NCBI GenBank assembly: GCA_036971475.1
Contig: JBAIZL010000008.1
Span: 4,128,501 to 4,192,500, forward strand
Source: Prosapia bicincta
Taxonomy: Eukaryota > Arthropoda > Insecta > Hemiptera > Cercopidae
DNA: 64,000 nucleotides
Direction of reading: 5' to 3'
Part shown: one piece after another, positions 24,301-36,300 of the stretch
Numbering within the stretch: the stretch's first letter is position 1
Layout of the letters: the number at the start of each line of letters is the position of its first letter
Notes under the pieces: generated by a model
What the model was told of the DNA's origin: nothing
What the model saw: the letters and a program-made list of their open reading frames with translations, nothing else
The model's database searches: none
Translations under genes and position numbers: made by a program

Positions 24301-27300
24301 AAGCCTTGTTGGCGTAGAAGGGAACTAAAAGGCCGATGTTCTCACTAAAAATAGCACTGCTCTTCAACAACACCTTGCATTCAGTCCTACTCTTCTGCAA
24401 AGACGACAATTAACCAAGCTGTAAACAACTGGACCAGGACAAGCAACAGGCAGGCCAGCATAGGGAGGAATTGGGCTAAGCTGATAGACTCTCCTATACC
24501 CTGAAGAAAGATACCACATTTATAAAAACATACACAACAATTTAATGAATCTACAAACAATATATGCAGAAGACGTACTATTCAAAAACATTATACACAA
24601 GACTCAAGAGGAAACATGTATGACGTCAACAAGTACCACCACCACGGACAGAACATCCACAACCAGAAAAATTGAGAAAAAGTAATCAGTGATTAGACAA
24701 TGGTCAAATGACCGAAAGGTGCCTTATCACACAAGGTAAAATCATTGCACTTAATGGTGGATAAAATTACTTACAATAGTAATAAATTAACTTCATAAAA
24801 TCAGTGCAACGGAAAAACAATGGACAACGTAAAATATCAATATATTTATATATATATGCTTCTAACAGAAAGGAAGATGAGTATATTAAGAATTGCAACT
24901 CTTGAAATCCTCATTAAGCTTTTTTTCTGCTGCCTGCTTTATACATTCTATGATGTTGACATTTGATATAAAAATGTTCACAAGTTTTTAATTTAAAATT
25001 GAAATTGTGATACATTTCTAGGAGTGTTTCAGCAGTAGGTAGACGTGTACATATTAGGCCTCAAAGGGGAACTGATGTGGATTGTTATGCATTAATCTGT
25101 TTTTAATCATGTTAAATAATTTTAAAACTCTTTTCTTTTCACTCATGGCACTGATCCTGCTCTATGATAACAGATCAGAATAAGACAAAATATTTCCAAG
25201 ACATTTACCTTCACCAATATAATGTCCACGCTGAACTTTGCATACCATCTGAGCGAGATCAGTAAACTTATAGCCAGCTACATTTGGTTGCGTGTTAGGA
25301 TTATTTACAGCCTTGGGTATTGGAGGTGATTCAGGTTGTCTTAGGAAGGGTGGTATCCCACCACCCTTCATCATACCGGCAAAATAGGTTTTGCCATGAT
25401 TATAACCAACATCCTAAAAACATACAAAATAACATTGAGAACATATTATTTGAACGGTACAAGAAGTTAGTTTCGAGCTAGATAGGAATTTTCAAATTGG
25501 AATTATAATTGACACAATAATAATAGTATATAAATAATTTTGTAAATATCTCACATTTTTTCCTTAAAAAAAAATGCAGCTTTTTTTAAAAAGCTTTTTC
25601 AGTGTTTAGGCATAACCAAAGGACAAACAGTAATTCTTTTGCCTCCTCAGAGTGTATATTACATTAGGTATAATTTTTTTGGTAATTGCTATATTTACCT
25701 TAATGTTTTTTTTTCAATTAAACTTGTAAGAGTCTTTACTAATCTAAATTGCTTTTTAATCATATTCATGTTAATTTTTTTTCTTACACCCTGTAACAAG
25801 GAATGTTTGGAAGAAATGCTCATTTATGTAATAAATTATGAATAAAAAATCATAATTATTTTATATTAAACTACGAAGACAAGCACTTTTTTAACTACAA
25901 GACTTATACCTCATTGGATTAGAACATTTGAGTTGAAATATTTAAAGAAATGAACTTGGATATTAAGACACTCTTTGAACTAACTCAGACAGGTGTTACG
26001 AGGTGTATAATGACAGTAAGTGTACTGAGGCTTCATGACAGGAGGGATTTAATTTTCAGGGAGCTGACTTCTCCTCTCCGCAACAAGACTGGTTCGAGGT
26101 CAGTACATTGACAACTGTCGACGTGACAATGCAATTTGTGAAAAATGTCAATTCAATCTCTAGACTAATGCAAAATACTCATCTGTTATCTCGTTTAGAA
26201 AGAAAACCTCTAGTTGAAGTTTATAACGAGGTGAAAACTACATATGCTGATAAAGCTATGAATCATACGAGTGTGTACAAGTGGTGTCTCAAGTTTAAAA
26301 ATTGTTGTATGTCTGTACATGATAATCAAAGAAAGACTTTGGATCGAAGACATGATGCAGAAGAATTCAATTGTAGAAAAGAATCAATCACGAATCTAGA
26401 TTGACAGTGTATAAACTTTCTGTGATGTTTCTACAAATCTTAATATCTCTACTACATGAAAGCATCATAGAAACCCTTGCCTATCAGAAACTGTCCACTC
26501 TAGGTTGGTCTCAAACTAGCTGACAACAAGTTAACCAACAAGTTGAATCGTGTGGAGGCTGGACAAGAGTTTTTGAAGTGCTGCATTCCATGGAGAACAA
26601 ATTTTCCACCGCTCAATCATTACTGGAGATGAACGATGTTGCACACTATATGCCTTAACCGGAGGTTTTCGCTTCCGAACACAATAACGGATGATGCAGC
26701 GTATTTCGCAATTGGCGGGAGATTAAACTGATATTTTTCATAAAACGTGTTGTCAAGTCCACGTTCTTAACGTGCTGACTTCGAACTCGCCTCGCTGCGG
26801 AGGGGAGAAATCAAGCTATACTCAAGTGTAGTCAACATGTCAGAAATAAAATCCCTATGGGCGTGAGAGCCTCTGTACACTTCTTTTTAGATAAACCTTG
26901 TAGTCAAATAGACCCAAATTCTGATTCCTTTGGGTTTCAATTTGACAGATGAAATGTTATATTTTGGTCATTAATTAAATATTTGAAAAAAAAGGTTTTC
27001 AGAATGTAAAATAGCAGTAAGGAGAGTGTCAAGAGAAAAAAAAACCTTAGAAAAATCCTAAATTCACACAAAGAATAAAAACTATAGGCACCACAATGAT
27101 GGATTATCTCAAATCTTAAATATGTGGATAGACTGGTAATGACAATCTGCACTTGGAATTGGGAATTTGGTTGTCATGCCACATTATTGAGAGATTTGTT
27201 ACTCATATCATTCAATATAACTTAGATGACAATAAAACAATAATAGGTATTTAATGGCAACAGCAATTATATTATTTAACAAAAAATTAAAGAAATAATC

Positions 27301-30300
27301 TTTCACTAGTTTCTGGGTGAAAGTTTTAAAGTGAATTCGCTTCCTGTAGATGCAAACAAATCTACATGAAAAGTCATTTGAAAAAAAAATTCCAAGAATC
27401 TAAATGACATTAAAAATTGGTACCTATGACTTTACATGTTAATTAAAAATATATTGTTAATAATAAATTAGAAATAAAAATATATGTTGTTAATATGTAG
27501 AAATATGTTTTTGAAGTTATTTTAGTTATAAAGTTTTTTGGAAATGTCAAGTGAATAATAATTAGTTGTGTGATTGTTCACGAGAAAACTGCTCAGCTTG
27601 AAACCGTAAGTAGCATTTTATCATTTCTTTATTTTTTTCTATTAATGATTATAAATAATAAATAAGCACAACACAATTCAATTGCCCTGATCACTGAATT
27701 CACAATTAATCCAAACACATGGATCGCTAAGAATGCGAATAATTTAATCCCAATAGACTTAAAACATAAAAACTAGAATTCAGTACAGGTTTAAAAAATG
27801 AGTTTTATTTCATTTTTATTGTAGCAGTAAGGTTTATCTCTGCTTGAAAACAGAAACTATTTACCTTAATTTCATCAAAACTTCCAAACTGAAGAGTTTT
27901 GTATTTATCTATTGGAGGACGGATGTACTCACAGTAATCACTTGTTTTTACCTCCTGGAACAAACATAAAGATTATATTTAACAATTTTCATAAACAAAA
28001 TTAATAATTTATAAGGTAATATGTCAAACACTTGTGGTTAATGTCAATTAGTGATTATTACAAGAATATAAAAGACCCACTCAAGAATATACCTCTGTAA
28101 TGACCCCACTTGATACTTGAATATTACAGAAAAATTTGGCTACAAGAAAATTCTGTTTTTATCACTTTAAAAGCGTATAACTCTTTTATGGTTCATGATA
28201 TCGAGCTTAAATTTTTAAAAACTTGTTTCTTAAATGATTTTGCATCCTAATAGTATTATGAAAGTTGTAAAAAAATTTTTTTTCATAAACACAGAGAAAA
28301 ATTTTTTTTTCGTGTTTGATCACAGAGACAAATAAAAAACAGTCAAAAGAGTGAAAGTACACCATTCCACTAAAACAACCAAGAAAACTTTGTCAAACAT
28401 TCTTTATAAAGAAGTAATATAAAGGCAATTTTAAGTTAATTCCTACATAGGTCAATGAAAACAAATTTTATTTTAGTTACTTTTCATTAAATAATTACAA
28501 TTAATACATTTACAGTGACGTAAACTAAAATTTGAATTGTTAGGATAAGAAAAATAATATTTTTATTCAACTTACATTCAAATGTATTTCTGTAAACTAA
28601 TTTTCTAATTTCTAAACATCAACCATACAGATGGTAATTATCTCTCTATGACAGAAGAAAGTACATCTAGAACCATACCCTACTTATATATTCTTATTTA
28701 TGGGATTATCATTACACTTTCTTAGTTGTAAAGTTGGTATTGATAGTGCATGTACGCTCTGTTCGAATGCCTAAAGATGTATGTTTGTAAGGTCAATACC
28801 AAAGTTGTTTGTTTTGAGCCACTTGTGTTGCATTGTGATGCAAGTCACTGACTTGTCAGTAAAATGCCTTTATGGGTGGATATGTTGTATGTTTCTTAGT
28901 CGTATGTTTGCCTGGTGTTTATTACATTTTAAAATTTTTGAAAAGATTTATAAGGAGACATGGAAAATTAAATACTCCACCAAATTGGAAAACTATCTGA
29001 GAGTCATCATCTATTGTGAGATTTTAAATATTTTGACTATTATAAGAAAAATAAAAGAGAGATTTGTGGTATGAAATATCAATAATTGTAAATGTTCCTA
29101 TTAAAGAATTGAAAAAGATTACATCTCCTTGGGTTCCTAAACAATAAATGTATTAAATTACTGCAATCTGCACATTTTATCATGATATCATCGTGTTTAC
29201 TGTCTAGTTTTAATCTGTCTATCTCTTATAGTGGTTCGTCCACTTGTATTGAGCCATCATGGTTATGACAGGATACACATTTGTCTGCCTCAAAATTAGA
29301 TGGATGGCAGGAGCATTTGAACCGAACTGCCTCACATTGACGACACTTAACCAGCTCTTCTATCTCATTAACCTTACTTCCAACTGGTGAACAAAAGAGA
29401 CATATGTGAGCTATGACTAGATGTCAATAAGGTTAAGTAATTTTATTTGAATCGTGAATGGGTTTTAACAATTTCAGTAATACAACCCCAACTTATTTCT
29501 ATGTTTGTTAGTAAATTAAAATATTTTCTAATAGTACTACATAAAAACATCCAAAACCTCACCTCCAACTGGCGAACACAAGAGACGTATGCAAGCCGCG
29601 ACTGGATGTCAGGAAGATTAGGTACTTTCACTTGAGTTGCGAATGGGTTGTACCGTTTCCATAGTAACCACCATCCAGATAAACAGTCTCCATAGTTTGT
29701 AAGATCCGTATCATCTTGTGAACCTACATCTATGGCTATGATATGCTTTGCTCCTAGACCTCTCATCACATCGGCTACAACAATCCACAGTGTTTTAACA
29801 CAAAATATTTACAAAGCAACTGTTATAAGTACATTCAAGACAAAATGTTTACTGAGTTACTGTTTATGGACAAAAGAGGAATAGTTGAAAGTATCCACGT
29901 TTCTGTTAGGATTATTACTAGAGATGTGCCGATTCTTAAAATTTTGGATTCTGATTCTAATTTTTTTTCCAATTCTCGATTCTCGAAGTTATATAGCCCT
30001 ACCTGATATTCTCTAATAATGAATTTAATTAACATCTTGGTCATATGGAGACGATTTTAAAAGTTCCGTTTAAATATAATAGGCTATAAAAAACTATCAA
30101 CCTTGATTTATAAGCAGGAATTTCATACAAGCATGACAAACATATCGGATAAAAGTAATCATTCATTTAAAATTACAAATGTAAACTTCAGTTCACCATT
30201 ATAATATAACTTCAGCAATAGCCATTTCAGTTTTTACAACTGGATAAATTGGAACTACTTTTTCTTTTTGTTTTATTTTAACATCTTTGAAGCGGTGGCA

Positions 30301-33300
30301 GACAGACATGGGGGGGGGGAGAGATGGAGGGGAGAGAGGAGAGTTCACCCGAGTGAGAAATCAGACCAATCATTTTTGTTGTTGCATCATAAATAATAAT
30401 ATTTTTCTAATCTAAAATCGGCATTTGCTTTAGATGTTTAATTTATTCAAAGCAACTAAATACATAAATAAGACATAGTTGATAATTGATTATTTTCCCG
30501 ATAAATTACATCACACACATATTTTAAAAGTTTAAAAAACAAGAATCGGAATATACACTTTAATCAATGGAGAATCGAGTATCGTTGATTTCTCGATACC
30601 ATTGGAATCCACGATTCCAGGAATCAAGAATTGGAATCGGCCCACCCTTAATTGCAAATCCTATATCAAGTAACATTTCCCACCAACCCTAGCCTTATTT
30701 TCTCCTATTATTGCATTTTGGAGTACCTCAAAACACACATGCAATCTGATGCTGTATTTATTAGGCAAAACCTACAAACAGGCTATAAACGAGGGCTATT
30801 CAAAAAGTTAGGAACGTTTCTGTCTGATGCCGCCAGGCGTGTGCCGTTCTCGTACATTTTGGTGCGTGCGCACTCGGTAACTCAGTCGGCGTCCAGCCGT
30901 GATAACGAGAACATTTCTGAGGTGTCCGTTTTTTCGCAATTTCAACTGAAGATGTGGGCTGCAATTGAAAATCCCACCAGTTGTGAGGTGCTGTCAGTGA
31001 TACGGTTTTTGTTGGCAAAAAACTTTAAACCGATAGACATTTATCGCCAAGTGTGTGAAGTTTACGGAAACAACGCAATGAATGAAAGTTCTGTGCAAAA
31101 ATGGTGTATTCAGTTTAAAATGGCCGAACTGACGTTCATGACGAAGAGAAGAGCGGACGCCCGAGCATTGTGACTGATGAACTGGTCGCTAAAGTTGATG
31201 AAAAGGTTCGCAAAAACCGCCAATTCACGATAACAGAACTTTCGCTTTGTTTCCCACAAGTTTCACGGACTTTGTTGTTTGAAATTGTCACACAAAGGTT
31301 AGGCTACCACAAATTTTGTGCAAGATGGGTGCGAAAATGGCCACTGACCACCATAAAGGTCAGCGAATGAAGGCAAGTTGACATTTCTGGATGCCCACGA
31401 CAAGACATGGTGATTCACTACTGGATCGCATCGTAACTGGTGATGAGGCATGGGTAAAACACGTTAATTGCGAAATGAAATTACAGTCCATGGAGTAGGG
31501 GCACACAAGCTTCCCAAGAAACCAAGAAAATGTTTGCAAACTTTTTTAGCAAGAAAGATTATGGCGACGGTTTTTTGGGGCAGGCAAGGTGTGCTTCTTA
31601 TTGATTTTCTTGAATGTGGTGCAACAATAAACTCTTAGCGGTACTGTGAAACTTTGCGCAACCTTAGGAGAGCAGTTCAAAACAAGCGCCAATTGATGTC
31701 AAAAATTTTGTTTGTGCATGACAATTCTTGACCTCACACAGCAAACAGCGCCAAAGAACTCCTTGAGTCATTCAAATGGGAGGTTTTTCCTCATCCGGCC
31801 TATAGTCCTGACCTTGCACCAAGCGATTTTCACTTGTTTCCAAGAATGAAGACCTGAACACAGCGCTTTCACGACGACCCGGAGCTCAAAGCGCGCGTCA
31901 CTGAGTGGCTGACATTGCAGGCGGCAGAATTCTACGATGAAGGAATTTCAAAGCTTGTCCAACGCTACGATAAATGTCTCAATTTGTTTGGCGACTACGT
32001 AGAAAAGTAGTATTTTAGTTGCTCTTTCAGACGTATATAATAAAAAATTTTTATTGTACTTATTTTTTTTTTAATTCAAAAACGTTCCTTACTTTCTGAA
32101 TAGCCCTCGCAAATAGATATTAAATTGTAAATATAAACAGGGTGTCTAGTAAAATAGCTTGAAGAAATTCCCTGACTTTTCCCTGACTTTTCCAGGGTGT
32201 CTAGTAAAATAGCTTGAAGAAATTCCCTGAGTTTTCCCTGACTTTTCCTCTTTTAGATGTCTATAGAAAGCCCAGTTGACATTGATATCTGAAGGATCTT
32301 GGATAAATCTAGACTTTGAAGAACGAATTGAGTAACTCTTTTGCTTTTGTGTCTGTAAGGAACACAGAACCAAAATATCGAGCTTTCACTTCATCCGTCT
32401 CTGCATCCCAATACCTAACACTCAAATCCATTTGTGCTCTTTGTGATATTTTGTTTAAACTTTCATCAAAGCCAATTACATAGTTAGAATTTGAATCTAA
32501 TGATGTCAGTAACAGCTATTTAATATAATTTGATAAACCGAATACAACACTATAGGAAATTTTATCTTTCTCCAATCTCATGTTCTGTGCAATGGTGCTA
32601 TCAGGGAACATCCTTAGAAAGAGGCACACTACCTTCTGCATTGCGTGAAGAAGTGTTGCATTACTAAATTCACGCACTATATAATCTCTACTTCAGTCAC
32701 TTCATCTTTTAGTTTATATTTATCCTAAGGAAGGAGGGGAGGTAATGACGACATCTGCATGACGCGCTTGCCCGCTACGGCAATAAAAACTGGAACCTTC
32801 CATGTTGAAATAAACAGTGTACAAATAATCACCGTCAAATAAAACACATACTATCACGAGTCTAGACAAATAGCTGGCTACGAATGTTTACACAGCGTTC
32901 TGTGTGGTCAGAAACAGACTGAGTTATCTGTTATCCCCACCTGTCCATATGATAACAGAACCACTGCGCACCCCAAGGCCACGGTCCAGGCTAAAACCTC
33001 CCAGCTGTACCAACTCGACATGTTTAATATTTATTGACATAAGTCCTGAAGTCATAGCATTGGGCTTATCAAATAAATAATGGGCATCTAAATAAAGAAG
33101 TGTTATTTCCTGACTGCCCTGCCCCTAAACCGCTGGCTTACAATACCAAATATTCGAGAGCAATGGCCACTAGTTTTGTTTCTAATCAAAATAAATATTT
33201 TCCCGATTTTTTAAAATTTTCCCTGACTTTTCCCTGAATTTTCCAGAATCTTAAAATTCCCTGACTTTTCCAATTTTTCCCGGTTTTCCCTGTCACTAGA

Positions 33301-36300
33301 CACCCTGATAAAGTTTTTCTGAAATTTATTAACAGAGAATAAATTGGAAAACTAGGATTGGCAAAAATGTTTCAGTAAAAGAATTATAAAAGATGAATTT
33401 ATAAAATTGATTGCTGAATTTAGTTGAAGTTTAAATGGTACCTGTATTGAATTAGTGACTAAAGTGCGACTATGATTCTTAAGAAAATACTTGTTTATCA
33501 TTAAATATAAATAAAGCTTACGGTTTCATTAAGAATAAGCTATATAGATATTAAAACTATTTTCTGTATAAAATGAATTGTTCTTGTATTTAAATACTAG
33601 TCTACCCATCATTCATTCCAACAATATCAGAAGAAAGGAACGACAAAAAAATTTATTATGAAAAATTCAAATTAATATTATTATTGAAAATAGATTTATT
33701 TACATTTGGAAACCCATTTCAAACATCCTACTATTCTCTGTCTTGGCTTTGCCCATGAACAACTAAGCAGGAAATAAAGTTTGTCAACGCTTGAATTACA
33801 AGTTTATGTTTATCATGATATTAAAGTTTATATTTTTATATTGTAGCATAAAATTACTGCTTAGTTAGAGAATATGGAACCCAAGTCTTAAAAAGGCGAC
33901 AAGAGGCGTCACAGTACAAACGTGGTTGTAAACCTAAAATAATACATCTAATAATGTTCAGTACTGTTAGCATTTGAACATTTACTATCACATTTGTTTT
34001 AAAAGAAATGGGTCATTACAAATACATATACTGTATTGTCAAATTGAAAAAACAACAAGAATGCACATTAGTATGAAGGTATATTCATAAATTAAGTCTC
34101 AATTGTAATTATATTGGTAGAAAGAACAGCCAAGAAAATATAGATATCTGAGGTGTACATTCAATAGTGAGTACTCAATGTTAGTAGAACAGATCAATCG
34201 TCTTGAAGTGGTGGATATTCGACAAACAGCATTTTCACCCAATACCGCAAAAGACTGGATGATAGCTGATCATTGTAGTTAGGATGATGGATGATAACTG
34301 GAAATGGATATAAGACTAAGGAAAAAATTGTTTAAGCAAATCAAAGATAAAAACAGTAATTGTCTGGTAGAGAAATCTTTCAAATGAAATGAGAAAATAG
34401 TAAAGTAGCAACAAAGCATGATGGCCACCATGGTCAATCCAATATTATTTACAAAGATATGTTACAGGTACATCTATTATGAATGAATGTGTATTGTAAT
34501 TGTTACAAAATTGCAATATCAAGTCTTCAAGGAGCACTGCGGTAAATTTCCAACTTATTTAAATACTGAAATAAAATTTCTATTTGTGACTCAGGATTTT
34601 AAACCCGTGATAAGGAAATTAATCATTCTAGATATTCTTGGTCAAATAAGGAAAAACCTTAGACTTGTATTTACGGAATTGTCACAAAAAGCAAGAAACA
34701 AGGAAAAGGAACTTGTAAGTTATTTTAAAATTTTATTCAGGTTCAATGATCACTTTTGTAATATCAGTTTTAAATTTAATGTTATGTAGGCAATGCAACT
34801 TAAGTAACAAATACACTTTCTCCAAATAATTTTAAACTTTACCAAATTCTTCTGCAACTTAAAAATTAAGCTATCATCTTAACACTTTAGCTGCCATGTT
34901 TGGCTCCCCAGTAGGATGAACCGAATACCATTGGGTCATTAAGCCCGATATACTTGTCTAGTAACATTTTATATTTATTAGTACTACTCACCGGTGTTGC
35001 TACTTTTGGAATAATAAATGGACAACAGTATTAAACAACCAGCTTCCCACTACTTCCATATATAATTACAATGGTTTTAGTTTGATAGATAAATGGCGAC
35101 AACATTATAAACATTATGTTATTCTATGAGCTTTTTGTCAGGAGTTATGCGCGACACTCTTAATTCTTAACAATTTTAGTGAAGTTGAGTTGATTATTCC
35201 AACCAACAAAATTTGTTCATTGAAGAAGTTTATTTTTATATACTTTCATAATAAAATAAATAATTTTTAAAGATGTATTATATTGATTTTTACTATTGTT
35301 TTCAAAATTTCACTAAACCTAAAAAAAGCGAGAAATATTGACTAAAAGCTGTAGAATAATTCTTAAAAATACGAACTTGGTTGACGTTAAGAATTGAAGT
35401 TAAGTTGATGTTAAGTTAAACATTAGTACACTTACATAAACTCATCCTCACTATAAAGTAAATTATAACGTATTTTCCTTAAATAATAAATTATTGTTTT
35501 AAAACTTTTACTTATTAAGAATCTTGTATAGTATTTATCGAATCTGAAGCATTACTTATCAGAGAAAGATTATATTTACGCTTCTGTTCTATATACAAAA
35601 TACTTATAAACTCACAAATCAAACACACGTAACACGTTTACATGTATGTCTTCGTGATAAGTGCCAAAACACTTTTCTCTCCAGTCACCCAGGCAGACAA
35701 CAATGTCGTGCAAAGTGGCCCAACAGAGTTTATTAATATATCATGTATGTCATAAAAAAACTATGTCGGGCCAATTGGCCTGACACGTTATTTTATATAT
35801 ATTATGGTAGAAATGTATTTTTGTACTTAGATATGATAGAGGAACAAAAATTATATACAAATTATTTAAACATAGACTGAAAATATTTTGGCAATTCTCC
35901 AGGAAAACACTGATATTGTGGCCAGCAGCTAAAGTGTTAAGGAATAAATACACTTTCTTCAAATAATTTTAAACTTAACAAATTATTCTGCAACTTAAAA
36001 ATTAAGCGTACTAAATAACAACTAGGCATATCAACAGAATTTATAATGAAACAAACAAATGTTGTGTATAAAAATATGATGTTACCTGGCACATTATTTG
36101 TATAGCAGCCATCAATAAGTAAATGGCCATCTATTGGATCACAAAGTGGAGGGAAGATGCCAGCTATAGACATACTGGCTCGGACATATCTTCCTAAAGT
36201 GCCTGTAAAATATACCCACTGCTACCCAGACAAAGAATACAGTGCTCTTCTTGTCTTACAAATATTAACTTTTTACTAATATTCAGTGACCTAGCAACAA

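Noticed and set aside
28781..29074. 97-codon plus-strand frame with hydrophobic stretches
   Set aside because: Lies within an NTE intron, no recognisable family, AT-rich composition like its surroundings.
30652..31173. 173-codon plus-strand frame as a single gene
   Set aside because: Its first part is mariner leader; the rest is the N-terminal part of the broken transposase, ended by a frameshift.
34487..34789. 100-codon plus-strand frame
   Set aside because: No family signal and no splice or element context; likely a chance frame.
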